NCBI GenBank assembly: GCA_021292105.1
Contig: CM037870.1
Span: forward strand, 25,411,916 to 25,475,915
Direction: 5' to 3'
DNA from: Anadara kagoshimensis
Taxonomy: Eukaryota; Mollusca; Bivalvia; Arcoida; Arcidae
DNA length: 64,000 bases
The notes beneath the pieces were generated by a model, which worked only from the letters and a program-made list of their open reading frames with translations, was not told the origin of the DNA and did no database searches. Positions 53,340 to 64,000 of the stretch are shown here, in pieces. The position numbers were made by a program, and so were the translations under genes. Position 1 is the first letter of the stretch. Each line of letters starts with the position of its first letter.

Positions 53340-55340
53340 GCATTCGCACGTTTTCTTATATAGATGTGCATTTTTCTCGGGATTCACGATTCTGATTTTG
53401 TGGCAGTTTTCAGAGTATCATTGCTAGAAGAGAAAATCGAAGTAAATAATGAGCCATTATCGTGATTTTGAAAATTTAAGTTAGGGAAAAAACATACCAG
53501 ACATCAAAATGACCAGGAAACACATCGTTATTTTCTGTGTTGAAATGTAGATTGATCTACATTCGTCAAAGGACAGACCAAAAGTGAAGTTAGAAAATAG
53601 AATTTTGTGAATTTTACTCAGTATCGAGATGAGTACTGGTCTGATTTGTTGTCTTAGCAACCATGGACATGAACCTTAATCTGTCCCCATGAAGAACAAC
53701 ATGTCTATGCCTTTTATGGATTCGTAGTACACGCGGTAGTGTTGACCATGGACGAGTTATCACCCTTGTTATATAAAACTTGTCATGATATTACTGAACA
53801 CTGACATTATAGGATTATCTCGACAATATACGATTAAAAATCTGTGCAGTTTATTTATGTATTTTTACACATTACATATTTATGTACAAATTAATTGTAA
53901 ATTAATGATGCTATAGAAATATTTTAATCTAAATGAGTTTATAAAATCATTTTTTATGTTATTAAAAAAAGATTCTTTGAAAAGTAGCCTGACGAATGTA
54001 AACATTTATTGAAAGGTCCAATGATCAAACAAACATTAAAAATAAATAATATTTTTTATTCAAGTGTAAAGGTGGTCTCGGTTGTATCTACAATTTTTGG
54101 GAAGATCTACTGACGTGTCTTATGATAATGTAATGTAGCCTGTGTACGTATTGTTTCAACCATTAACATTGATTGGTATATGCATTTTAAAAGCTATTTT
54201 ATTTTATTACTTAAAAAAAGAACACATGGGATTGCATGCCCAGTTTTATCATATTTTTTATTACACACGTGGTGGGTGCAGCTAGCTAAACGTGGACACG
54301 AGTACACTTCCGGAGCATCCGGCCTCATTTCCATGATGGAAGTTCACGTGGTTAAAAAATGCCTGTGTTTCAAAGTTTCTTCTTTACTTTATTTTGATAT
54401 TGTGATTTGAATATGGATTAGTAAATTAATTTTCAATTATAGATACAACGATGTGTTTTATTCTTTATCTAAATCAATATACTAGTAGCAGGCATTTTTC
54501 CACGTCAATGTGCTCTGTACTTTGGGACAATTTTTAAAACGCTTGGAACCACATCACTTGGTTAGTGTATGGAATATTTATCCAAAACCAGGAGTGTCCT
54601 CATACATTCCTATCTACTTTTCAATCAACATATTATTTCATTAAATTTTTATAAAAACTACGTTAAACAAGGCAGTACTTTTTGTCGCTATTTTCTCTTT
54701 CAGTTTTTTTTTCAAATAAATAATGTAACGACATAGTCAACGACACCGTCGGATTTTTATCATACGCGTGGGCTATATGTAATATTAAATAATTTAGTAA
54801 AACGAGTACTAATTGCTGGGCTAGAAATATAAATATTTATGGTACACTGTTCCCGATTTCTATTTGCTACATTTGTATATGTCATTTATTTATTTACCTA
54901 TGTATTTATGAACTAAATAATATATTTTAAAACTAAATAGAAAGGTAAACCGGAAGACTTGTCTGATTGGAGATTTGAATAAATCATTAATTTTGAGACG
55001 GGTTGAAATAAGCTAGCGCTTGTTCCTGAATCCAGTTTAAAGTTTGTTATGAATTATATTATTTGTATCTAATGATGAATAAATATTGTTTAAACTAAAT
55101 CATTAATTTTAATAAATGGGATACACAAATCTTCAGTGTACCACGTGGTATCCCATTAAAGTTGTGCGGAACCATCATGAATTTTCATTGGATATAGAAT
55201 CCCATAATTTTAGGTTTTCCCGTAAAAAACTAACCTATGCCCTCAACATTAAAAAAAAACCTTTACTGGTACTAGGTGTATTCACCACGTGGTACGCTGG
55301 CGAACCCAATGGGGTTTTGGCTGTAGTCGAGTACATAAAA
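53340..55340. other. Intergenic DNA, no gene recognised
   Basis: AT-rich and mostly unique. A 12-bp perfect palindrome TACCACGTGGTA (E box CACGTG core) lies at 55139-55150, with a second CACCACGTGGTACG near 55284; the two face each other across about 130 bp. I see no exon-like signal. Confidence 0.5.
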
Positions 55341-56510
55341 ATAATGATATCAAGAACATACCACAACAAATAGTCGGACACCAAGAACACACCACAACAA
55401 ATAGTCGGACACCAAGAACACACCACAACAAATAGTCGAACATCAAGAACATACCACAACAAATAGTCGGACACCGAGAACACACCACAACAAATAGTCG
55501 GACACCAAGAACACACCACAACAAATAGTCGGACACCAAGAACACACCACAACAAATAGTCGGACACCAAGAACACACCACAACAAATAGTCGGACACCA
55601 AGAACATACCACAACAAATAGTCGAACATCAAGAACATACCACAACAAATAGTCTGACACAAAGAACATAACACAGCAAATAGTCTGACACCAAGAACAC
55701 ACCAAAAATAATAGTCTGATACCAAGAACATACCACAACAAATAGTCTGACACCAAGAATACACCACAAATAATAGTCTGATACCAAGAACATAGCAGAA
55801 CAAATAGTCTGACACCAAGAACATACCACAACAAATACCCGGACACCAAGAACATACCACAACAAATACCCGGACACCAAGAACATACCACAACAAATAC
55901 CCGGACACCAAGAACATACCCATAACAAGTCGGATACCAAGAACATACCACAACAAATAGTCTGACACCAAGAACATACCACAACAAATATTTAAATCAA
56001 GTCTGACACCAAGAACGTAAAAAAAATAGTCGGACACAAACCACAACAAAAAGGCTGACACAAAGAACACATCACAACAAATAGTTACATCAAGTGTGAC
56101 ACCAAGAACGTAAAATAAAAATTTAAAAAAAAATCGGACACTAAGAACATTCCTCAACATATAGTCGGATACCAAGAACATACCCATAACAAATAGTCGG
56201 ATACCAAGAACATACAACAACAAATAGTCGGACACCAAGAACATTCCCATAGCATATAGCCGGACACCAAGAACATATTACAACAAACAGTCGAACAAAA
56301 AATAACATATCACAACCAAATAGTCGAATTCATAGAAAATACCATAACACCACAACAAATAACCGGACACTTAGAACACACGACTACAAGTGTTCTGACA
56401 CCAAGAACATACTACAACATCAAGAACATACCACAACAAATAGTCGGTTTCTAAGAACGTATAACAACAAATATTCAGACGCCAAGAACACAAGGGAACA
56501 CAAGAACAAA
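55341..56510 (-). repeat. 31-bp minisatellite, left arm
   Basis: CACCAAGAACACACCACAAC / AAATAGTCGGA repeats about 30 times with a 31-bp period (e.g. 55381 to 55412), nearly perfect between 55341 and 55640 and decaying toward 56500. Because 31 is one more than a multiple of three and the unit has no stop in any - strand frame, three overlapping frames of 117-322 codons appear. They encode only cycling WYVLGVRLFVVVCS-type strings and are not genes. Confidence 0.93.
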
Positions 56511-56529
56511 TAGTTGAACGTCAACAATA

Positions 56530-58215
56530 TACATTCCCGGTGGCCTGTTCCTATTTATAATAGTGTTGTCATGTTCCGGTGTGTTCCTGATGTCTTCCCT
56601 TTTGTTCTTCGTTTTGAGTGTGTTTCCGGACCTTTTCTCTTTGTTGTTGTGTGCTCTCGGTCTCTTTCTGTCTATATTCGTGTATTTTTGGTCGCTTCCT
56701 GTCTGCTGTTATGTGTTCATGGTTGCATTCCTGGTCTATTCTTTTCATATACCATTGCCATGTGTTCAATATCTTTATCTATCTGTTGTCGTGTGTTCCG
56801 GATACGTTCTTGTTTGTTTTGTTGTGTTCACTGTTCTTTTCCCTCTGTTATTGTGTGTTCCGGATCCCCGCTCGTTTGCTGTTATGTGCTCACGGTCTTT
56901 TCCTATCTTTTGAGGTGTGTTCCCGTCTTTTTTCCATTTGTTGCTGTGTATTTATGGTCTTTTTCGTTATGTTATGTTCATAGTCTCTTCCTGTTTGTAG
57001 TCATGTTTTTATGGCTCTTTATTTTCTGTTGTGGTTCACTTCTTGTCTATTCTTGTTCGTTGTATGTTTTCATGTATTTTTATATCTGTTGTTTTGGTGT
57101 GTTTCTAGTCTCTTGCAATTCGTTGTTGTGTGTTCGTTGTTTTTTTCCTGTTTGTTGTTGTGTGTTCGTGGTTTTTTCCTGTTTGTTGTTGTGTGTTCGT
57201 GGTTTTTTTCCTGTTTGTTGTTGTGTGTTCGTGGTTTTTTTCCTGTTTGTTGTTGTGTGTTCTTGTTTTTTTCCTGTTTGTTGTTGTGTGTTCTTGTTTT
57301 TTTCCTGTTTTGTTAATGTGTGTTCGTGTTTGTCTATCAGTTATTGTGCGTTCTTTGACTTTTTCCGTTTGTTGTTGTGTGTTCGTGGTTTTTTTCCTGT
57401 TTGTTGTTGTGTGTCCATGTGTTTGTCTATCAGTTATTGTGCGTTCTTTGACTTTTTCCGTTTGTTGCGTTGTGGTCATGGTGTGTATTCTAACTGTTTT
57501 TATGTGTTCCTGACCACTTCCTGTTTCGTTTATTATTATGTGTTCATGGTCTTTTTGGTTGTTATGGGTCCCTGGTATGTTATTGTTTGTTGGTATGATT
57601 TCTATCAGCACTTGTGTTTTACTGTTCCCTTCTTGTTTGTTATGTGTTCACGGTCTCTTTTGTCTGTTTTTGTGTGTTCACGGTCTCTTTTGTCTGTTTG
57701 TTCTTATGTCTTCTTGGTCTTTTTCTATCTGGTGTTATGTAGGTCTTGGCCTCTTTCTTTCTGTTTTTGTTTTGCTATGTTTCGCTTTTTTTCTATCCGT
57801 TGGTGCGTGTTGCTAGTCTCTTACTATTTGTTGTTGTGTGTTCATGGTCTTTTTCATGATACTTGTTCCTACCCTCTTTCTTTTGTTTTTGTGTAACTGG
57901 TCTTTTTCTATCTGTTGTTGTGAACTCCTTGTCTCTCCTTATGTGTTGCTTTACGTTCATGGTCTTTTTCTAACTCCGGTTCTCTTCGTCGTCATTTGTT
58001 CTCTCTCTCAATGTGTTCCTGTTCTCTTTGTCTTTGTTGCTGTGTATCCTCGGTCTTTTTCTATATGATGTTGTGTGTTCCCGGCATGTTCCTATTTGTT
58101 ATTATTTGTTTTTGGTATTTTTCTATCTGTTGTTGTGTGTTCTTGGCCTAGTCCTATTTTTTCTGGATTGTTCCTGATGTTTTTGGCTATATTTTTTGTT
58201 TCTAATTGTTAGTGT
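56530..58215 (+). repeat. 31-bp minisatellite, right arm (inverted)
   Basis: TGTTCGTGGTTTTTTCCTGT / TTGTTGTTGTG, also 31 bp per unit, is the reverse-complement form of the left arm (its complement is CACAACAACAAACAGG..ACCACGAACA). The best units lie at 57125-57310; elsewhere they are diverged (GTTCATGGTCTTTTTCTATC etc.). The 460-codon frame at 56514-57896 and its neighbours are products of the array. Confidence 0.88.
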
Positions 58216-58339
58216 TTGTTTTTGATATCTCGTTTTATTCATCAATCTGAATATTTGTAATGGTTAAATTTTGGTGCACAAATGTATATACTAACTAGAG
58301 AGTTTTGTTCCCTGGGTATGTTTTTTGTGTTGTAGCAAG

Positions 58340-58610
58340 AAAGGTTCTAAATGCAGCGACCACACAAACACTCGAACCCATGGCCTGCCCAATGCTAGAT
58401 GATGTTCTTTGTCGATTGAGTCTCAGTAGGTCAGTGGTCCGCTTATATCCTCGCCTAGGTTAAAGGCCCATAATGGCAGATCCTAGAGTAAGAAAGTTAA
58501 TTGGACTTCACTTGTCGAAGGTCATTAGATTTCCCCGGGACCATCGGTTTTCTCCAGGCAACATGGCTAAGAATTGACTGTGTTGTAAAACACATACTTC
58601 ACTCTATGTC
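58340..58610 (-). repeat. Decayed tRNA-derived SINE pieces
   Basis: CACTCGAACCCATGGCCTGC with GTCGATTGAGTC reads as a tRNA-like head on the - strand, and GGTTTTCTCCAGGCAACATG with TTGTAAAACACATACTTCAC resembles the SINE tail in the + direction, so at least two fragments are juxtaposed. Confidence 0.35.
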
Positions 58611-58659
58611 ATTTCACTCTATCAGTTGTCCTACCCAGATTGCTACATAACATTACATG

Positions 58660-58661
58660 TA

Positions 58662-58733
<72 letters not shown>
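58660..58733. repeat. (AT)n microsatellite
   Basis: About 35 AT dinucleotides, uninterrupted. Confidence 0.97.
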
Positions 58734-58740
<7 letters not shown>

Positions 58741-59529
58741 CTATCTTATTTGATATATTTATCAATTACCGATGATATGACGTACAGTAGTTAATTAGGA
58801 GTGTTTAAAATTTACATTGATGAATCAGTAGTCAGATGTCAAGGTTAGTAAAGACTATTTGTTTAATAGGTAATAAGTTATTTATATTACCTGTGATTAA
58901 TGAAATACCTGGTGTAGTAAATTAAACAGGGTCATTTTCTAAATATAAAACGCTTTAAATTTTCAGAAAATGCACAGTATGCGTGATCTTAGTTTATATT
59001 TTCAGAAAATGCACAATATACACATAATCTATGTACAGTGTACAATGGATTCTAGATCACCAGTTATTTATTTAAAACTAAGCTGATAAAGATACCATAC
59101 TGAGTATAAAAAGCAAACATTAACAAAGGTAAATTTTCTTAACCATATATTTAAATGCAATTGCTTCAATTTTAGGTATGACTTCTCTTTGTGACACTCT
59201 CCTCACCCGCCCATTACATTCTGAGTAAATGTTTTTGAAACATTATTCTTCACAGACATGTTCAAAAAGGCTTGATTCCGTCATTTTAGGCTTTTTCAGT
59301 CAGAATTAAAATTTTAGTGGAGATTCCTTCCTGGTTTCCCATTTAGAACATCTATAAAATATGTGGGGATAGATGACAGGCTACTGTCATATAAATTTTT
59401 GAATGAAATAATCAAACATTTATAATATGACAAATTTTTTAATATTTCATTCAGAAAATTCAAAAATTTATAATATGACACTACAATGATTGTCATAGAC
59501 TAGGAATTTCTCAATATCGCATTTATTCC

Positions 59530-59940
59530 CGAAGGCGCAGTGGCCAAGTAGTTAGAGCACTGGCCTTAAAACCTAAGACATGAGAAAAGACCCCCTGTCG
59601 GATGCAGAAGAAACCAAAATAATGGACTTGGTGGTCCGCGATGTTAAGCTGAGACATTGCTGTCAAGTGTCCTAGTAAACTAAAGTACACACTAGTACAA
59701 AGCAGATCCAAAATTCATTCACCATATGAACATGTGTTTGGATTTTTCTTGAGGTAATAACAGAAGTTGTCTCGTCTATAATACTAGTAACTGAAAAAAT
59801 CTTGACTGATGTAATACACATTCAATCAACCATAGAGCTATTGAACTTAAGAATCGATGACTAAGTGATCTAAAGCGCCAGCTTAAGAGGCAAAACGCCT
59901 CTGACCACTTAGTTTATATTCCCACTCGGGGCAGGTCCTA
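59530..59940 (+). repeat. Two decayed tRNA-like SINE heads
   Basis: GCAGTGGCCAAGTAGTTAGA (59538) and TGACTAAGTGATCTAAAGCG (59859) look like A-box regions of Leu/Ser-type tRNA-derived SINEs; the second is followed by TATTCCCACTCGGGGCAGG in place of a B box. Both are too degenerate to be tRNA genes. Confidence 0.35.
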
Positions 59941-59999
59941 GTGTAAGCAAATATGAAGTTCACTTGGCGTCTTCTTGGCGTTTGAGAACACTTAATCCG

Positions 60000-61290
60000 A
60001 TGACAACATTAGCATTATTCGGTCACTGTCTTTTTTGCGTTTTCAGACTACTTTGCTATAAAGACAACTAAACGCTGGGCATCATTTGGCCATTGTGTTC
60101 CTGTTGTTTTCAGGCATCTTGTTCCAACGACACAAACAATCTGAGTATTTGTTCGGTCACTGTGCTTTTGGCCTTTTTCTGAGTTTTTTCTTCAACAACA
60201 ATGACATTTTCAGACTTATTACTCTAACGACACCAACAATCCGAGTATTTTTTGGTCATTGTGTCCCTTGCGTTGTTAGACTACTTATTCTAACGAAACC
60301 AACAACCATTATTATTATTAGCCGTTTGATACCCCCTACGTTTTCTGACCTACTTGCTCCAACGACAAGAACCAAGTATTTTAGAGACATTATTGTCCCA
60401 GACGTTTTTCAGAATACTTAATTCAACGATTACAACAACCTGATTATTATTAGATCATTGTGTCCCTGGCGTTTTCAGACTACTTTGCTCCAAAGACAAA
60501 AGCAACCTTATCATGTTATAGTATTATGATATCCAATCACTGTTTTATTGTCGTTTTCATACTACTTGCTTCATCGACAACAATAGCCTGAATATTATTC
60601 GACCATTGTGTTATTGTAGTTTTCAAACTTCTCGCTACAATGCCATTAGTATTAATCGGTTATGTTATTGTGCTTTTGACGTTTTTCAGACTTCTTGCAA
60701 CAACAAAAACGTGAGCATTATGATTGGCCCATTGTGACCATGACGTTTTCAGATTTTTTGCTCCAAAGACATTAACGAATATTATTTGATCGCTGTATTA
60801 TTGGCGTTTTCAGACTTGCTTTCTGCAATGGCAACAATAATCTGAGTATTATTCGGTCACTGTGGCCATGACGTTTTCAGACATTTTGCTCCAAAGACAT
60901 TAACGAATATTATTTGATCGCTGTATTATTGGCGTTTTCAGACTTGCTTTCTGCAATGGCAACAATAATCTGAGTATTATTCGGTCACTGTGGCCATGAC
61001 GTTTTCAGACATTTTGCTCCAAAGACATTAACGAATATTATTCGATCGTTGTACTATTGACGTTTTCAGACTGCTTGTTGCTATGGCAACAATAATCTAG
61101 AGTATTATTCGGTCATTGTGTACATGGTGTTTTCTTACCATTTGTTACTACGACAACAACCTGAAAATCATTCGATCACTTTGGCTTTTACCTTTCAGAC
61201 TACTTGATCAGACGGCAACATAAATCTGAGTGTATTGAGCATTTGTGTCCAAGACCTTTTCAGATTACTTGGCCCAACGTTGTATTTGTT
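60000..61290. repeat. 64-bp minisatellite with a 128-bp dimer
   Basis: GCGTTTTCAGACTACTTGCT, CCAACGACAACAACCTGAGT and ATTATTCGGTCATTGTG recur about 20 times with a unit of about 64 bp. Between 60781 and 61030 two successive 128-bp dimers (ATTATTTGATCGCTGTATTA ... to the same phrase at 60909) are almost identical, showing recent amplification of a two-unit block. Confidence 0.85.
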
Positions 61291-61439
61291 ACACTTTTAA
61301 TTCGCCATAACTCTGAAATGGCAATTAACCCAGCACAGAATTGAAACAGTAAAAGTCTGGAATACTTTCATGTCCTGAATATTTGTTTGTTGCATAGATT
61401 TCATAGTAATATTACTCGTAAGTTTTTTATGAAATACAG

Positions 61440-61575
61440 CCGAACCTGTCTTTAAGTCTGCTTTTAAAGGCCAGTAAAATTTTAATGGAACCTCTATACA
61501 AGGGTTTCCTGCCAATAAAGACCACTTGGATTCGTTTCGCTTAGGGTGCATTTATAGACAAGTTCGACTTAATAA
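61440..61575. repeat. Diverged relative of the 27.35-kb MITE
   Basis: CGAACCTGTCTTTAAGTCTG at the left and ATTTATAGACAAGTTCGACT at the right form diverged inverted ends; the centre has AAAGGCCAGTAAAATT and AATAAAGACCACTTGGATTC. Confidence 0.4.
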
Positions 61576-62577
61576 AATTCAAAAGTACCATATAACAGAA
61601 GTTAAAGTTCTGGTTTGTTTTTAATGTACGAGAGAACTTAATCTCAAGTTTTATTTTGTTCATTATGTTTTTGTCCTTGCATGGATATTTCGATGAATAC
61701 CAGAGAGTTCATTTTGACCGACTTCTTCCTTTTTTTATACAACATGGAGATTGCGATAAGGTATACAGGCCTGTCAAGAGTTTAACACTGAGCTTACGAA
61801 AAGGAGTCGAAGATCGACTACTGAATGATCTAGTTGCTGAAAAGTTGCCAAGTGATAGATAACTGTTGCTAAATGTTATAGCTAATTAGGGACCGAGATG
61901 AGCTATCGACTTGGCACTTATTTTTACTTAATATTAAACTTTCGACTCGTATGTGCAAAAGTGTCAGCGCCATCATAAAGGCTTAATACAATGAGAGCTC
62001 AGTTTTATACTTTCGACAGGCCTGTATTGGATGACACATCTGTTACTATTGAAGTATTTGTTCAGTTTTACTTGTATTTTGCGTCAAGGCTCTTGTAACC
62101 CTGAAATATTTTGAGTTGAAAGTATAAACTAAAACCCAGATGTTGATTAGTTTAATCAATAATTAACACGAATTTAAACTATCAATAAAAATCAACGCAC
62201 CATTTTATTAGATAATTTTTATAATAAATTGATAATGTGCTGTGCTTCAGTTCTATGAAATCCTATTCCCTTTTTTTGTCTTTTCATAAAAAATCACGAG
62301 TTTTGAATTATAAAACAGAAAATATCAATTTGCCAATGTTTTACTTTTGTATTTTTATGACATGCGTGAACATTTGTATTATTTCATAAAAATTCAGAAG
62401 TAGCACATGCGATTAAAATAGTCAAGCTTTGAACCGCTGATGTCCAACTGACAGCAAAAAGGGCATTTTACTTTATTTTACGTCTGGCGTTTGGTAAGAA
62501 ATTATACCAGTACAAATACGAGCACAAATTATGAAATGAGTATTTGAACCTCATTTTTAAAAATGTTTTGTAAAGCA

Positions 62578-62876
62578 ATTGTCAAGAATATATCACTTAT
62601 ATCAAGACGTCACCAGCTATAGGTGAAGTGACAGTTTTGATCTGTGCAGTGCGCGTCTTTAACGTGCCACGCCTGAAGTGAAACGGGGCATCAGTTGTTT
62701 AGGTCTCTTTCGAAGGACTCTGTGACTTCCATTTCTAAATGCCGAGTTCTTGGAAAAAGAGCAGTCACTGTCTATTTTCGGGTGTTGGTCAGACCCGGCC
62801 GGAGTTCGAAACCACGACCTCCCACAAAGTATTACCCAGCGAGCACTCTACGAACTGGGCTACCGCGGTGGTACTG
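62578..62876 (-). mobile_element. tRNA-derived SINE copy
   Basis: On the - strand: head CGCGGTAGCCCAGTTCGTAG, B-box-like GGTTTCGAACTCCGGCC, body GGGTCTGACCAACACCCGAA, and a tail through ACCTATAGCTGGTGACGTCT to TCTTGAC. Its GC-rich head is better preserved than in most copies. A second tail-like fragment (GGTGTTTTATGCCCCAGTCA) follows at about 62900-62960. Confidence 0.7.
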
Positions 62877-62959
62877 AAACGATTGTGAGTTGAGTTGAAA
62901 AGAATAATGGTGTTTTATGCCCCAGTCAGTATATTTTCATTTATATCAGTTTCGTGGTG

Positions 62960-64000
62960 GTGAAAGAAACCAAAATACCCAGAAAAAACCACCGACTTTC
63001 ACACACCAGGATCCCAAGTTAGATTCGAATTATGATAGACGGTGAGAGACACTGTGAGCTATAATTACGCGCTTTTGACAAACTCGGCCGTCGAAGCACC
63101 CGTGAAACCTGGGCCCAAGTGACACTATCTAGAGTAAATACGGTATGACCATTGACGCATGAAATGTTTGTTTTGTATTTATTTTGTTGGGATTTATCAG
63201 ATTAAATACGGTATATTATTGACATGTCCGTCAACATCTGTGATTTTACCTATAATACTTACAATGAAATACACATAGTTATCAATAGTTGACAAATATC
63301 AAACTCAGCATTTTTCATCTGCAACAAACCATTTTGACATGAATATAATCGTCTGCTTGTAGATGAATAAAATGGTGGTCGATTTGTAGTCGTGAAAAAG
63401 TTCAAATCAGTTTAAAAACTTGGGAAATTAAAAGTTTAATTCGTAAATCGGTGATTGATATTTATTTGGGATAGAGGTAAGAATTTAAATTTTTTTATCT
63501 TAAAAGTTTAAAGATGATCGGTTTGTATCATGGTGCGAGGTCATCCTTAAGTTAGGTAATATTTAATTAAGTGTGTGTGTGTGTGTGTGTGTGTGTGTTG
63601 TGTGTGTGTGTGTGCTGTTCTTGTGTTCGTTTTGTTATGTATCTTATGGTAAATTCTTTATCTCAATACCGACATTTTTTATACTCATCCTTTTTTAATG
63701 CTTGGTGTAACATCTTGGGACACTCAGTAACTCGCGCGTGCGTAGGTTTTGTGTACTTACAACAGAAGACATTTTGTTTTGTGTCGGGTGTGAGAACATA
63801 CATATGTAAAATTAAGGTGAGGTGAGATAGTTGTTTAAAATAATCATAAGTACCGGGTTTAAATCTGTGTCTCTGGTATACACTGTAAAGTTAAAGGATT
63901 TTGAAGTAACCTTGACACTTTACAAGTTCACTTTATGACTGGATGAAAAGGGCAATTTCTCTTACTATGAAGAGGCCTTGGTGACCAAGTTTTCTAAAGC
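62960..64000. other. Unique AT-rich DNA with a (GT)n tract
   Basis: No gene or further element is recognised. A (GT)n microsatellite lies at 63570-63620. Confidence 0.5.

Noticed and set aside
55235-56250. Open frames of 117, 250 and 322 codons on the - strand with Cys/Val/Phe-rich, membrane-like translations
   Set aside because: They follow directly from a stop-free 31-bp tandem unit whose period shifts the frame each repeat; all three frames give the same cycling strings.
56514-57896. A 460-codon frame on the + strand plus several overlapping frames on both strands
   Set aside because: Same minisatellite in the inverted arm; no domain, low complexity, and the frame decays with the repeat.
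61656-61862. A 68-codon + strand frame with a non-repetitive sequence
   Set aside because: I recognise no family, splice signals or context; length is within chance expectation for this much DNA.
1-64000. Search for LTR, retrovirus-like, Polinton-like or LINE coding remains
   Set aside because: No reverse-transcriptase, integrase, capsid or polymerase-like translation and no long terminal direct repeats were noticed. Very old fragments could be missed without a database search.

Overview
The window is animal nuclear DNA, probably from a mollusc and most likely a bivalve. It is AT-rich, with spliced genes (GT..AG introns, phase-consistent exons), long introns, many microsatellites and minisatellites, tRNA-derived SINEs, short inverted-repeat transposons, and a repeat that opens with AGCTCACCT and closes with AGGTGAGCT, a type I associate with bivalve genomes. 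The species assignment is inference.

Two protein-coding genes can be supported, and they converge tail to tail. At the left edge on the + strand are the last two coding exons of translation initiation factor eIF1 (748-879 and 2019-2033), with a poly(A) signal near 2400. On the - strand one large gene fills most of the window: LARP4 (La-related protein 4/4B). I place 17 coding exons between 48632 (ATG) and 14698 (stop), and their phases join into one 848-residue reading frame. In order the protein has a PAM2 poly(A)-binding-protein motif, a La motif, an RRM, a polyglutamine tract, a basic RRR/DDD patch, FPPLPG and MSDVVKG blocks, and a KLSYAQ block with a charged tail. A leader exon near 52.9-53.1 kb, with GC-box and E2F-like sites just upstream, is the best promoter candidate. 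Both genes act in mRNA translation: eIF1 in start-codon selection, LARP4 in poly(A)/PABP-dependent mRNA stability and translation.

Layout: 1-2.4 kb, 3' part of eIF1; 2.5-7.7 kb, intergenic repeats (SINE inside a foldback element, and an AGCTCACCT element with a 167-bp internal array); 7.8-14.7 kb, AT-rich DNA that may be a very long LARP4 3'UTR; 14.7-53.1 kb, LARP4 with introns full of DNA transposons and tandem arrays; 53.1-55.3 kb, promoter and quiet intergenic DNA; 55.3-58.2 kb, two head-on arms of a 31-bp minisatellite that produce large spurious reading frames; 60.0-61.3 kb, a 64/128-bp minisatellite; the rest is decayed SINEs and unique AT-rich DNA.

I found no CRISPR array, rRNA, functional tRNA, or virus-like or LTR element. 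The most interesting non-genic signals are a transposon family with consistent 6-bp target-site duplications (three copies), the mirrored 31-bp minisatellite, the alternating 168/165-bp array carrying YY1-like motifs, and splice-level oddities in LARP4 (a Q-rich microexon with tandem acceptors, and a CU microsatellite starting beside a 5' splice site).
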